The notes under the pieces: model-generated
Database searches by the model: none
Told to the model about the DNA's origin: nothing
The model's input: the letters and a program-made list of their open reading frames with translations, nothing else
Shown here: in pieces, positions 8,080 to 16,755 of the stretch
Position numbering within the stretch: the stretch's first letter is position 1
Layout of the letters: each line of letters opens with the position of its first letter
Position numbers and translations under genes: made by a program
Source of the DNA: Bradyrhizobium sp. SZCCT0231
Lineage (GTDB): Bacteria > Pseudomonadota > Alphaproteobacteria > Rhizobiales > Xanthobacteraceae
Direction: 5' to 3'
Length of the DNA: 64,000 nt
NCBI RefSeq assembly: GCF_018130245.1
Contig: NZ_JAFCKP010000003.1
Span: forward strand, 372,001-436,000

Positions 8080-9738
8080 ATGAGCAAGACAAATGGCGCG
8101 AGCCTGATCGACCTCCAGATCATGTGGCACCGGCTGATCGCCGTGGTCGAGGAGCAGGCGCAGGTGCTTCTGCGCACCGCCTTCAGCCCGATCGTGCGCG
8201 AATGCGGCGACCTCTCCGCCGGCGTGTTCGACCTCAAGGGGCGGATGCTGGCGCAGGCGGTGACCGGCACGCCGGGTCACGTCAACTCGATGGCGGAATC
8301 GGTCAAGCACTTCATCGACCATTTCCCGATCGAGACGATGAAGCAGGGCGATGCCTACATCACCAACGATCCCTGGATGGGCACCGGCCACCTCAACGAC
8401 TTCGTCGTCACCACGCCCTGCTTCAAGGACGGCAAGGTCGTCGCGCTGTTCTCCTGCACCAGCCATCTCATGGACATCGGTGGCATCGGCTTCGGGCCTG
8501 ACGCCACCGACGTGTTCATGGAGGGGCTCTACATCCCGATGCTGAAGCTGATCGACCAGGGCGTCGTCAACGAGACGCTGATGGCGATGATCCGCACCAA
8601 CACGCGGCTGCCTGTAGACACCGAGGGCGACACCTATTCGCTCGCCGGCTGCAACGACGTCGGCTGCGAGCGCCTGGTCGAGATGATGACCGAGTTCGGC
8701 ATCGACACGCTCGACGAGCTCGGCGATTACATCTGCGATCGCTCGCGCGAGGCCGTGCTGGCCGAGATCGCAAAACTGCCGAAGGGCAGCTGGCGCAACA
8801 CCATGGCGGTCGACGGTTATGATGCGCCGGTGACGCTGGCGGCGACGCTGACGATCTCGGATACCGGCATCCACGTTGATTTCGACGGCACATCCGCGGC
8901 CTCGAAGTTCGGCATCAACGTGCCCTTGTCCTATACCACGGCCTACACCGTGTTCGGCCTCGGCTGCGTCGTCGCCTCGCAGATTCCCAACAATGCCGGC
9001 TCGCTCTCGCCGCTGACGGTGTCGGCGCCGGCTGGTGCCATCCTCAATGCCCCGAAGCCGGCGCCGGTCGCGTCGCGCCACATCATCGGCCAGATGCTGC
9101 CTGACGTCGTGTTCGGTTGCCTGCGCCAGATCATTCCCGAGCGAGTTCCGGCGGAAGGCACCTCGTGCCTGTGGAATCTCAATGTGCGCGGCCAGACGCG
9201 AAGCGGCGTCGGCGGCAATTACGGGTTCTCCATGGCAGTGACCTCGAACGGCGGCACCGGCGCGCGCTTCGGCAAGGACGGGCTGTCGGCGACCGCTTAC
9301 CCAAGCGGCGTGCGCGGCACGCCGGTGGAGATCGCGGAGACTCAGACGCCGCTGATCTTCTGGCGCAAGGAGCTGCGCCCGGATTCCGGCGGGGCAGGGC
9401 GCACCCGTGGCGGCCTCGGCCAGATCATCGAAGTCGGCAGCGGCGTCGATGCGCCGTTCGACATCCTCGCGGCGTTCGACCGTATCGATCATCCGCCGCG
9501 CGGCCGCGATGGCGGCTGGAACGGCGAGGCCGGCTATGTCGGCCTGAAGTCGGGCAAGAAGCTGCGCGGCAAGGGCTTTCAGCAGGTGCCTCCGGACGAC
9601 CGGCTGGTGGTGCTGACGCCTGGTGGCGCTGGCATCGGCGATCCCGCGACGCGCGAGCGTGCGGCGGTCAAGGACGATATCGAGAGCGGGCTCGTGTCCG
9701 CTGACAACGCAGTTGCAGTTTACGGGTACGCGCGCTGA
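8080..9738 (+). CDS. hyuB: Hydantoinase/oxoprolinase subunit B (HyuB-like)
   Basis: A 552-residue hydantoinase_B family protein, partner of the A subunit. Family stretches are REcGDLSAGVFD-like near residue 45, TNDPWMGTGHLND near 95, and the Gly-rich C-terminal block GGAGRTRGGLGQ. The C-terminal GGAGIGDPATRE is typical. Start ATG at 8080 follows the hyuA stop by 2 bp. Full family length with no break. The complete A+B pair plus transporter indicates a functional catabolic operon rather than a relic. Confidence 0.9.
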   Translation: MSKTNGASLIDLQIMWHRLIAVVEEQAQVLLRTAFSPIVRECGDLSAGVFDLKGRMLAQAVTGTPGHVNSMAESVKHFIDHFPIETMKQGDAYITNDPWMGTGHLNDFVVTTPCFKDGKVVALFSCTSHLMDIGGIGFGPDATDVFMEGLYIPMLKLIDQGVVNETLMAMIRTNTRLPVDTEGDTYSLAGCNDVGCERLVEMMTEFGIDTLDELGDYICDRSREAVLAEIAKLPKGSWRNTMAVDGYDAPVTLAATLTISDTGIHVDFDGTSAASKFGINVPLSYTTAYTVFGLGCVVASQIPNNAGSLSPLTVSAPAGAILNAPKPAPVASRHIIGQMLPDVVFGCLRQIIPERVPAEGTSCLWNLNVRGQTRSGVGGNYGFSMAVTSNGGTGARFGKDGLSATAYPSGVRGTPVEIAETQTPLIFWRKELRPDSGGAGRTRGGLGQIIEVGSGVDAPFDILAAFDRIDHPPRGRDGGWNGEAGYVGLKSGKKLRGKGFQQVPPDDRLVVLTPGGAGIGDPATRERAAVKDDIESGLVSADNAVAVYGYAR

Positions 9739-9774
9739 TGCGTCAGCGCATTTGGTAACAAACGGAGGGGCTCA

Positions 9775-10776
9775 ATGATCACGCGAAGGAATTTCACCAC
9801 GGGCGCAGCGACGCTGCTCGCCGCAGGCCACATCTCCACCCGTGCGCGGGCGGCGACGACAAGCTGGGACATGTCGACGGTGTGGCCCGACGGCAATTTT
9901 CACACCCGGAACGCGATGGCCTTCGCGGAAGAGGTGAAGAAGCAGAGCGGTGGCACGGTCGCCATCACCGTCAAGGCCGGCGGCCAGCTCGGCTTCAAGG
10001 GGCCCGAGCACCTGCGCGCCGTGCGCGACGGTCTGGTGCCGCTCGCCGACGTCCTCAACATCCAGCAGGTCGGCGACGAGCCCTTCATGGGCGTCGAGAG
10101 CATTCCCTTCCTCTGCGGCTCGGTGGACGAGCTCAAGGTGCTGCACAAATATGTGCGGCCCGAATACGAGAAGATCGCCGCGCGCAACAACCAGAAGATT
10201 CTCTATATCGTGCCGTGGCCGACGCAGTATCTGCATCTCAAGGCGAAGGTCGCCGACGTCGAGGGCCTCAAGAACATCAAGATCCGCGTGCCCGACAAGA
10301 ACGCGGTCGACATGCTCAATGCGATCGGCATGGCGGCGGTGATGATCCCCTGGGGCGAGACGATTCCCGCGCTCGCCTCCGGCGCGGTGGCCGGCGTCTC
10401 CACCTCGTCGGTGTCGGGCGTCGACGGCAAGTTCTGGGAATTCCTGAAATACGTCTATCCGACCAACCATGTCTGGTCGTCGCAGATGCTCACCGTCAAT
10501 CTCGATTCCTGGAAGACACTCTCCGCAGATCAGCAGAAGCTCGTCGCGGATATCGCGGCGAAGATGGAGCCGGGCTTCTGGGCCAACTCGCTCAAGGCCG
10601 ACGTCGACAGCCTCAGCCGCCTCAAGGAAGGCGGCATGGAGGTGGTGCCGGTCTCGCAAGCCATGATGACGGACATCCGGGCCAAGACCGCGCCACAGTT
10701 AGATGCCTTCCTCAAGCGCGTGCCGGCGGCCGACAAGCCGGTGCGGGCCTATCTCGCCGAAATGAAGCGCGGCTGA
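9775..10776 (+). CDS. dctP: TRAP transporter substrate-binding protein, DctP family
   Basis: A 333-residue periplasmic receptor of a tripartite ATP-independent transporter. It opens with a twin-arginine signal (MITRRNFTTGAATLLAAGH). Mature-domain hallmarks are GGQLGFKGPEHLRAVRDG and VPDKNAVDMLNAIGM, where an Arg at the latter strand (KIRVP) normally salt-bridges the ligand carboxylate. An AGGAGG-like ribosome site lies just upstream (CGGAGGGG). It follows hyuB by 36 bp and precedes the two permease genes. Given the neighbours, the ligand is probably a carboxylate or cyclic amide metabolised by HyuAB; this is inference. Confidence 0.9.
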   Translation: MITRRNFTTGAATLLAAGHISTRARAATTSWDMSTVWPDGNFHTRNAMAFAEEVKKQSGGTVAITVKAGGQLGFKGPEHLRAVRDGLVPLADVLNIQQVGDEPFMGVESIPFLCGSVDELKVLHKYVRPEYEKIAARNNQKILYIVPWPTQYLHLKAKVADVEGLKNIKIRVPDKNAVDMLNAIGMAAVMIPWGETIPALASGAVAGVSTSSVSGVDGKFWEFLKYVYPTNHVWSSQMLTVNLDSWKTLSADQQKLVADIAAKMEPGFWANSLKADVDSLSRLKEGGMEVVPVSQAMMTDIRAKTAPQLDAFLKRVPAADKPVRAYLAEMKRG

Positions 10777-10786
10777 GGGCAGAGGC

Positions 10787-11380
10787 GTGGTGAGCCTTTC
10801 GCCCGAAGCACCGCAAAGCCTCAATGCAGCGGCGCCCGCGCCGCTGCGCATCGTCCTCGACGGCATCGATCGTCTCGGCCGGCTTGATGGCTGGATCGGC
10901 GGGTTCTGCCTCTTGATGCTGACGCTGTTGATGCTGTGCGAGGTCGCAACCCGCTTCCTGTCGAACTTCCTACCGTTCTTCCCGCCGACCATCTCGATCG
11001 CGTGGGAATACTCCTCCTACCTGATGGCGGCGTCCTTCACCTTCGGCGCCGCGATGACGCTGCGCGTCGGCGGGCACATCCGCGTCGTGCTGCTCCTGAA
11101 GAACGCACCAGTGCCGGTGCAGCGCGCGCTCGAGGTCCTCTCGGCGGCGGCCGGCTTCGCCTTCATGGCGTTCCTGACCTCGGCCATGGCGAAATTCGCC
11201 TGGAGCGCGTTCGTTCGCGGCCAGGTCTCGACCTCCAGCGACACGCCGCTGTGGTTTCCGCAGGCCGTCGTCACCTTCGGCATGCTGCTGCTCACGCTGC
11301 AGTTCCTGGCGCGCGCGATCCAGGCCGCGCTCGGCCTGCCGCTGGAGGATCATCGCATGAAGGCCTCGCCCGTCGAATGA
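10787..11380 (+). CDS. dctQ: TRAP transporter small permease, DctQ family
   Basis: A 197-residue inner-membrane protein with four predicted helices starting around residue 40 (FCLLMLTLLMLCEVATRF). The second helix is followed by the family segment FGAAMTLRVGGHIRV. It begins at a GTG 10 bp after dctP. DctQ pairs with the large permease to couple substrate import to a sodium gradient. Order dctP-dctQ-dctM is canonical. Confidence 0.87.
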   Translation: MVSLSPEAPQSLNAAAPAPLRIVLDGIDRLGRLDGWIGGFCLLMLTLLMLCEVATRFLSNFLPFFPPTISIAWEYSSYLMAASFTFGAAMTLRVGGHIRVVLLLKNAPVPVQRALEVLSAAAGFAFMAFLTSAMAKFAWSAFVRGQVSTSSDTPLWFPQAVVTFGMLLLTLQFLARAIQAALGLPLEDHRMKASPVE

Positions 11381-11411
11381 CCGCTTTGCCCGCTCCCGGA
11401 TCCAAGATCGC

Positions 11412-12716
11412 ATGACCATCGAAGTCGTCGCCCTGTTCGCGATCCTGTTTGTGCTGCTGGCCTGCGGCGTCTGGATCGGCCTCACGCTTGCGCTCACCGC
11501 GACGCTGCTGCTCGCGATGTTCCGCTCGATCCCGCTCGACAAGCTGCTGCCGCAATACGCCTGGAACATCCTCACCACGCAGGAGCTCTTGGCGCTGCCG
11601 CTGTTCATCCTGATGGGCGAATTGCTGTTCCGCACCCGCCTGTCGCGATCGCTGTTTCAGGGATTGGCACCGTGGGCCGGTCTGCTGCCCGGCCGCCTGC
11701 TGCATGTGAACGTGATCGGCTGCACCATCTTCGCGGCGATCTCGGGCTCGTCGGCCGCGACCACGCAGGTGATCGGCCGCATGTCGCTCAACGAGCTGCT
11801 GCGCCGCGGCTATTCCCGCGACATCGCGATCGGCTCGCTCGCCGGCGCCGGCACGCTCGGCTTCCTGATCCCGCCGTCCAACATCATGATCATCTACGGC
11901 GTGCTCGGCGACGTCTCGATCCTGAAGCTGTTCACGGCCGGCGTGTTGCCGGGATTCTTGCTGGCTGCGACCTTCATGGCCTGGGTGATGCTGCACACGA
12001 GCCTCAACGGCACGATGGTCCCGGAGACGGAAGCCAAGCTTTCGCAGGTGCCGTGGGGCGAACGCTTCGCCGCGCTGAAGGACCTCGCGCCGGCGCTGTT
12101 CCTGATCGCCTGCGTGCTCGGCTCGATGTATGGCGGGCTCGCAACGCCCTCGGAGGCCGCCGCCGTCGGCGTGCTCGGCGCGGGCCTGGTCGCCTGGGCG
12201 CAGGGCTCGATGTCGCAGCAGGTGTTGCGCGACGTGCTGATCGGCTCGGTCGTCACCTGCTCGATGATCGCGCTGATCGTGTTAGGGGCCTCGATCCTCG
12301 GCAATGCCGCGGCCTTCCTCGGCATCCCGCAGGCGGTGGCCGCCTTCGTCAAGGGCCTCGGCCTGTCGCCGTTCATGCTGATCGTGGCGCTGATCGTTTT
12401 CTATCTCGTGCTCGGCTGCTTCCTCGACGGCTTCTCGATGATCGTGATGACGCTGCCGATCGTGCTGCCGATCGTGAAGGGCGCCGGCTTCGACGAGGTC
12501 TGGTTCGGCGTCTTCCTCGTGCTCGCCGTCGAAATGGCGCAGATCACGCCTCCGGTCGGCTTCAACCTGTTCGTGATCCAAGGCCTGACCGAGGATGGCC
12601 TCGGCTACATCGCGCGCGTCACGATGCCATATCTGATGATCATGATCGGCTTCGTGATGCTGCTGACGCTCTGGCCCGGCATCGTCACGATCCTGCCGAA
12701 AATGCTTTACGGATAA
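11412..12716 (+). CDS. dctM: TRAP transporter large permease, DctM family
   Basis: A 434-residue, 12-helix-type transporter subunit of the ion transporter superfamily. It contains the DctM motifs FAAISGSSAATTQVIG and LGFLIPPSNIMIIYGV, and in the second half GCFLDGFSMIVMTLPI and EMAQITPPVGFN. It follows dctQ by 31 bp and ends the five-gene operon. The following 320 bp (12717-13036) carry no gene; they hold a possible promoter and a hairpin listed separately. Confidence 0.9.
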   Translation: MTIEVVALFAILFVLLACGVWIGLTLALTATLLLAMFRSIPLDKLLPQYAWNILTTQELLALPLFILMGELLFRTRLSRSLFQGLAPWAGLLPGRLLHVNVIGCTIFAAISGSSAATTQVIGRMSLNELLRRGYSRDIAIGSLAGAGTLGFLIPPSNIMIIYGVLGDVSILKLFTAGVLPGFLLAATFMAWVMLHTSLNGTMVPETEAKLSQVPWGERFAALKDLAPALFLIACVLGSMYGGLATPSEAAAVGVLGAGLVAWAQGSMSQQVLRDVLIGSVVTCSMIALIVLGASILGNAAAFLGIPQAVAAFVKGLGLSPFMLIVALIVFYLVLGCFLDGFSMIVMTLPIVLPIVKGAGFDEVWFGVFLVLAVEMAQITPPVGFNLFVIQGLTEDGLGYIARVTMPYLMIMIGFVMLLTLWPGIVTILPKMLYG

Positions 12717-12817
12717 ACCGCTCCGTTCCGGGATCGGCCGATCGAGGCGGAAACGTCAGCGCCGCTGCCGTTTCAATTCGCCCCTGCATCAAAGTCGCTC
12801 TTGCGCGCATTCCGTGT

Positions 12818-12845
12818 TTGCACGTCCTGTGATCCGTCGTACACT
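12818..12845 (+). promoter_or_regulatory. Possible sigma-70 promoter for the PQQ-dehydrogenase operon
   Basis: TTGCAC (12818) and TACACT (12840) are separated by 16 bp, a fair match to a housekeeping promoter about 190 bp before the dehydrogenase start. A stem-loop with 8-bp arms (CTCGGCGC / GCGCCGAG, 12895-12913) lies between it and the gene. The assignment rests on pattern only. Confidence 0.32.
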
Positions 12846-13036
12846 GTAACCGCAAGCGGAAGTACAATAGCAATCACTCCAGTGAACGTGGCTCCTCGGC
12901 GCGATGCGCCGAGAGAGGGGACGTCTGTTGCCGACTCAGTCCGATGGAGGACGATCGACGCACGCTGAATTGCAAATTCCCTCGCGGCGCGCTCACGAGA
13001 CGCAATCAACAAACACAAGAGTGGGAGGAAGTGCAA

Positions 13037-14755
13037 ATGAGGAAGCAGTGGCTCAGCTCGGCCTTGCCTGTCGTTGTCGTTGCAACACTTGCAGCGTCGG
13101 CGGCAGTGGCTCAAGCCGTGGATACGGCCCGGATCGAGGCCGCCGGCCAGAACGATTGGCTCACCTATCACGGTTCGTACAAATCCCATCATTACAGCCC
13201 GCTTGCGCAGATCAATGCGAGCAATGTCGGCAATCTCGGCGTGGCGTGGATGCACATTCCCGGACGATCGACGCGCGGGCTGCAGTCGATGCCGCTCGTC
13301 GCCGATGGCGTTCTGTATTACTCGGGTTCTTACAGCCGTGTCTTCGCGCTGAACGGCGCGACCGGCGAGGTCATCTGGTCGTTCTTTCCGGAGCTGGATG
13401 AGGCACTCATCAGCCGGCAGACCCACTCTCCCTACAACCGCGGTGTAGCTCTCGGCGAAGGCAAGGTTTTCGTCGGCACGATGGATGGTCGTCTCTTCGG
13501 GCTGGATGCGAAAACCGGCAAGGTCCTCTGGGAGACCAGGCTGATCGACTCGCAGAAGCTCACGGTCGGCTTCACCGGCGCGCCGCTCTACGCGAAGGGG
13601 AGTGTGATCATCGGCGCGCAAGGCGGCGAATGGCCGGGCCGCGGCCCGATCTTCGCGGTCGATGCCACCACTGGAAAGAAGAAGTGGGAGTTCCTGACGG
13701 TCGCCGGCACCGATGAGGCCATGAAGACCTGGGGTGGCGATTCCTGGCGCACCGGCGGTGGTGGCGGCTGGATGCCGGGCACCTACGATTCCGAGACCAA
13801 CACCATCCTGTGGGGCACCGCGAACCCGGCGCCGCTCTACGATTGGTCGGGCGCCGACTACAAGACGCAAGGCGCGCGTCCCGGCGACAATCTCTACACG
13901 AGTTCGGTGATCGGGCTCGATATCGATACCGGCAAGCTGAAATTCTACCATCAGGAACTGCCGCACGATGCCTGGGACTTCGACAGCGCCGTCGGCGAGT
14001 TCGTGATGCTCGAGCGTGACGGCCAGAAATACGTGGTTCATCCGAACAAGGGCGGCTTCGTCTTCGTCTACGACCGCAATCTCAAAGTGAAGAACGTCTG
14101 GCGGCTGGTCGAGAACATCAACTTCGTCAAGGATATCGACCCCAAGACCGGCGCGCTGATCGGCCGCCGCGATTTCCCGGTCGGGAAGGTCACCGAACCG
14201 CCGCTGTGTCCATTCATCGGCGGCGGCATCAGCTGGAACGCCGGCTCATACAGCCCGAAGACCGGTCTCTATTACAAGATCGGACAGGAATGGTGCATGA
14301 CGCTGGATATCCAGAAGACGACGCCGGTCACCGCGCCGCAGGTCCAGCTCAACATCGGTGCCGATTTCAAGATGGCGCCTCCTCCGGGCGGCGAGATCTA
14401 CGGACACCTCGACGCGCGCGACCCCATCACGGGAGCGAAGAAATGGGAAGTTCGCTATCCCGAGCCGCCGCTTGGAAGCGTGCTGTCGACCGCGGGCAAT
14501 CTCGTCTTCGTGCCTGATTCCCGCGGCGTGCTGCATGCCTATGATGCCGAGACCGGGGCCGAGCTGTGGAAGCACAACAACGGCACCGGCCATCAGGGCG
14601 GCATCGTCAGCTACTCCGTCGGCGGCAAGCAATATATCGCCGTGACAGCGGGCTTCGGCGGCATGCTGGCGGACGAGTATGCGCCGAACTTCGGCGGCGT
14701 CTACAAGAGCATGCCGCGTGACGACGGCGCCTTGGTCGTCTTCAGCCTGAAATAG
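13037..14755 (+). CDS. Periplasmic PQQ-dependent alcohol dehydrogenase with lanthanide signature
   Basis: A 572-residue quinoprotein of the methanol/ethanol dehydrogenase family, an eight-bladed propeller that oxidises alcohols with PQQ in the periplasm. An N-terminal signal peptide (residues 1-26, ending AVAQA) is present. Tryptophan-docking type repeats recur, for example FGLDAKTGKVLWE and FAVDATTGKKKWEF. The metal site can be read: Glu in GGEWPGRG, Asn in GTANPAPL, and catalytic Asp314 in HDAWDFD. The residue two after it, Asp316, is Ala or Ser in calcium enzymes and Asp in XoxF/PedH-type lanthanide enzymes. The usual adjacent Cys-Cys pair is absent (RQTHSPYNRG at that place). The ATG at 13037 has a GGAGGAAG ribosome site; a longer frame from 12944 is rejected. 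Cytochrome and XoxJ-like genes follow. Confidence 0.9.
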   Translation: MRKQWLSSALPVVVVATLAASAAVAQAVDTARIEAAGQNDWLTYHGSYKSHHYSPLAQINASNVGNLGVAWMHIPGRSTRGLQSMPLVADGVLYYSGSYSRVFALNGATGEVIWSFFPELDEALISRQTHSPYNRGVALGEGKVFVGTMDGRLFGLDAKTGKVLWETRLIDSQKLTVGFTGAPLYAKGSVIIGAQGGEWPGRGPIFAVDATTGKKKWEFLTVAGTDEAMKTWGGDSWRTGGGGGWMPGTYDSETNTILWGTANPAPLYDWSGADYKTQGARPGDNLYTSSVIGLDIDTGKLKFYHQELPHDAWDFDSAVGEFVMLERDGQKYVVHPNKGGFVFVYDRNLKVKNVWRLVENINFVKDIDPKTGALIGRRDFPVGKVTEPPLCPFIGGGISWNAGSYSPKTGLYYKIGQEWCMTLDIQKTTPVTAPQVQLNIGADFKMAPPPGGEIYGHLDARDPITGAKKWEVRYPEPPLGSVLSTAGNLVFVPDSRGVLHAYDAETGAELWKHNNGTGHQGGIVSYSVGGKQYIAVTAGFGGMLADEYAPNFGGVYKSMPRDDGALVVFSLK

Positions 14756-14775
14756 TTTGCCGCAGATGTTCTGGT

Positions 14776-14803
14776 CATGGAGCGGGCGCAAGCCCGCTCC
14801 ATG
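14776..14803 (+). terminator. Strong hairpin between dehydrogenase and cytochrome genes
   Basis: A perfect 12-bp stem (CATGGAGCGGGC / GCCCGCTCCATG) with a GCAA tetraloop begins 21 bp after the dehydrogenase stop. There is no T-run, so it may act as an mRNA-stabilising or attenuating hairpin rather than a full terminator. It covers the ATG at 14777, arguing against that as the cytochrome start. Confidence 0.5.
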
Positions 14804-14848
14804 GTCGATTGTAGCAGCCGTGCGCGGTTCAGGAATGGAGCGTACCTG

Positions 14849-15187
14849 TTGAGACTGCCTTTCAAAACGATTCCGGCGGGGCTGGGCGCCTCGTTGCTGT
14901 GGGCTGCGATGGCTCAAGCACAATCTGCGACGCCCGTGCCGGAGAACGCGACGTTCGAGGTCGAGCAGGTGTTCGCGGGGACTTGCGGCTTCTGTCACTC
15001 CGACGGTGGCCGGGCAGCCGGCAAGGGACCACAACTGATGAATTCGCCGCGCGACGACGAGTTCATTCGCAATCGCATCAAGCACGGCAAGCAAGGGGCG
15101 ATGCCGGCTTTCGACGGCGCCTTCACCGACGTCCAGATCGACCAGATCGTCAAATACATCCGCGCCTTGAAACCGCGCGAGGGCTGA
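14849..15187 (+). CDS. Small periplasmic c-type cytochrome
   Basis: A 112-residue monohaem cytochrome c. A signal peptide (hydrophobic SLLWAAMAQAQS) precedes one CGFCHS haem site, and MPAFDGAF supplies the likely axial Met. The C-terminal helix VKYIRALKP is typical of class I folds. The TTG at 14849 is proposed as start because GGAG lies about 9 nt upstream and the resulting N-terminus is a clean signal peptide. The ATG at 14777 lies inside a hairpin and the one at 14804 adds Arg/Cys-rich sequence. Position right after a PQQ dehydrogenase suggests it is the electron acceptor, like XoxG; that is inference. Confidence 0.8.
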   Translation: MRLPFKTIPAGLGASLLWAAMAQAQSATPVPENATFEVEQVFAGTCGFCHSDGGRAAGKGPQLMNSPRDDEFIRNRIKHGKQGAMPAFDGAFTDVQIDQIVKYIRALKPREG

Positions 15188-15204
15188 AACGCAGAGAACG
15201 CGGA

Positions 15205-15972
15205 ATGAAGGCATTTGTCCCGGTCATCGTCGCTGCCGCCATCGTTCTGTCGGGACCGGCCCAGGCGCGAACCCTGGACGCGATCCGCTCGAGCGGCGTG
15301 ATCGGGCTGTGCGCGCATCCCAACTCGCTTCCCTTCGCGCGCAAGGCCGGCGATCCACCCGGCTTTCAAGTCGAGATGGGGCAGGTGCTGGCGCGCGAGC
15401 TCGGTGTCGCGCTGAGGCTCGACTGGATCATCACGCAGTACCAGATGCGCAGCGCCGGATGCGACATTCTTCTGGACATCATCGCCGACCGCGAAGCGCA
15501 AGGCGAAACCCGCTTGAAAATCTCGAAACCGTACTATCGCACGGGCGTCGCGCTCGCGGTGCCGTCATCCAGCACACTCACGTCTTTTGCTAGCCTCAAC
15601 GAGTCGACCAAGGTCGGCGTGCAGGTTGGATCGATCGCAGCCATGATCATCGGTCGGCGGCGCGTGCCCCTATCGACCTTCGGCTTCGAGAGCGACAGCC
15701 TGGAGGCCGTGTCGAACCGCGAGATCGATGCCGCCGCGGTTACGCCTACTGCGGCGAGCTATTTCAATCTGACGCATCCGGACAATCCGCTCCGGATCCT
15801 GGATCGCGATGAGAGCACGGCCGATCTGAACTGGAATGTCAGCGTCGGCATGGTCCGCCCGGACGATGCGTTGCGCGAAGCCATCGACGAGGCCGTGGAG
15901 CGGCTGCGAAGCGACGGCACGATCGACCGGATCTACGGCCGCTATGGCATCGTCCTGCAGGCGCCGAAATAG
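15205..15972 (+). CDS. Periplasmic solute-binding family 3 protein, quinoprotein-associated (XoxJ-like)
   Basis: A 255-residue secreted protein of the SBP_bac_3 fold with a signal peptide ending in AQA-R. Segments such as LRLDWIITQYQMRSAGCDILLDIIAD and TKVGVQVGSIAAMI follow the bilobal pattern. In methylotrophs a protein of this kind (XoxJ) sits beside lanthanide methanol dehydrogenase and is thought to help activate it. Here no ABC permease or ATPase is adjacent, supporting an accessory role over transport. The ATG at 15205 is 17 bp after the cytochrome stop, so the three genes form one operon. Role by context only. Confidence 0.8.
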   Translation: MKAFVPVIVAAAIVLSGPAQARTLDAIRSSGVIGLCAHPNSLPFARKAGDPPGFQVEMGQVLARELGVALRLDWIITQYQMRSAGCDILLDIIADREAQGETRLKISKPYYRTGVALAVPSSSTLTSFASLNESTKVGVQVGSIAAMIIGRRRVPLSTFGFESDSLEAVSNREIDAAAVTPTAASYFNLTHPDNPLRILDRDESTADLNWNVSVGMVRPDDALREAIDEAVERLRSDGTIDRIYGRYGIVLQAPK

Positions 15973-15990
15973 CTGAATCGCGTGCAAGAA

Positions 15991-16023
15991 CGACGTCGTC
16001 CTGGGGAAGCCGGGACGACGTCG
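15991..16023. terminator. Bidirectional hairpin between convergent genes
   Basis: An 11-bp perfect stem (CGACGTCGTCC / GGACGACGTCG) with an 11-nt loop lies between the XoxJ-like gene (+) and the GST gene (-). Its place at a tail-to-tail junction suggests a two-way terminator, though a T-run is lacking. Confidence 0.55.
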
Positions 16024-16056
16024 CTGCCGTGCGAAATACGGAGATCGCGTTTGGCC

Positions 16057-16701
16057 TTACGCCGCCGCCTTCTTCCGCGCGAGCTCGGCCTTGTACAGCT
16101 CGAACTCCTCCGCGATCGCCTTGGCAATCGAAGGTCGCTGACGCAGGCGCTCGTAATACGCCTTCACGTTTGGCCATTTCGCAAGCTCGATCGGCGGCGT
16201 CGCCATGGTCCAGTTGATGACCGTGACGAGATAAGCGTCGGCCACGCTGAAATGGTCGAGCAGGAACTCGCGCCCCTTCAGGTAGTCGTCGAGATAGTCG
16301 ATCCGCGACAGGTTCTTCTCCAGCGCATAGGCCTTCGTCTCCTGCGGCGCCTTGCGGTCGAGCAAGGGGAGGAAGAGACCCTTGTGCAGCTCGGTGCCGA
16401 TGAAGCAGAGCCATTGATGCAGCCGGGTGCGCTCGATACCTGCGGTGGCGCCGAGTCCGGATTGCGGGAAACGGTCCGCGACATATTGCAGGATCGCGGC
16501 GTTCTCGGTCAGCACCACGCCCTCGTCTGTGCGCAGCGTCGGCACCAGGCCGATCGGATTGACGGTGCGGAAGTCGGAGCCGTCGTTCAGCACGGTCTTG
16601 GTCGGCGGATCGACTTCGAGATAATTCGCCTCGGCGCCGGCTTCATACAGCGCGACGCGTGTCGCCATCGAGCAGGCGAGCGGCGAGAAATAGAGATCCA
16701 T
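16057..16701 (-). CDS. Glutathione S-transferase family protein (beta-class-like)
   Basis: A 214-residue cytosolic GST. The thioredoxin-like N-terminal domain opens MDLYFSPLACSMATR, with the Cys of the bacterial beta-class at residue 10. NPIGLVPTL holds the cis-Pro, and LTENAAILQYVADRF the gamma-Glu-binding Glu-Asn/Ser region. The helical C-terminal domain contains FSVADAYL, the N-capping box. It is divergent from the TetR gene at 16808 across a long inverted repeat, so induction by a TetR ligand is likely. Substrates would be electrophiles conjugated to glutathione. Confidence 0.88.
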   Translation of the reverse strand: MDLYFSPLACSMATRVALYEAGAEANYLEVDPPTKTVLNDGSDFRTVNPIGLVPTLRTDEGVVLTENAAILQYVADRFPQSGLGATAGIERTRLHQWLCFIGTELHKGLFLPLLDRKAPQETKAYALEKNLSRIDYLDDYLKGREFLLDHFSVADAYLVTVINWTMATPPIELAKWPNVKAYYERLRQRPSIAKAIAEEFELYKAELARKKAAA

Positions 16702-16755
16702 CTGTAGCCTCCTTGGGCAATTCCTCTTTGGGTGTCGCTCAACCTGGCCAGATTG

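Noticed and set aside
7930-9492. A 520-residue frame opposite hyuB
   Set aside because: Compositional shadow; hyuB is complete and well matched to its family.
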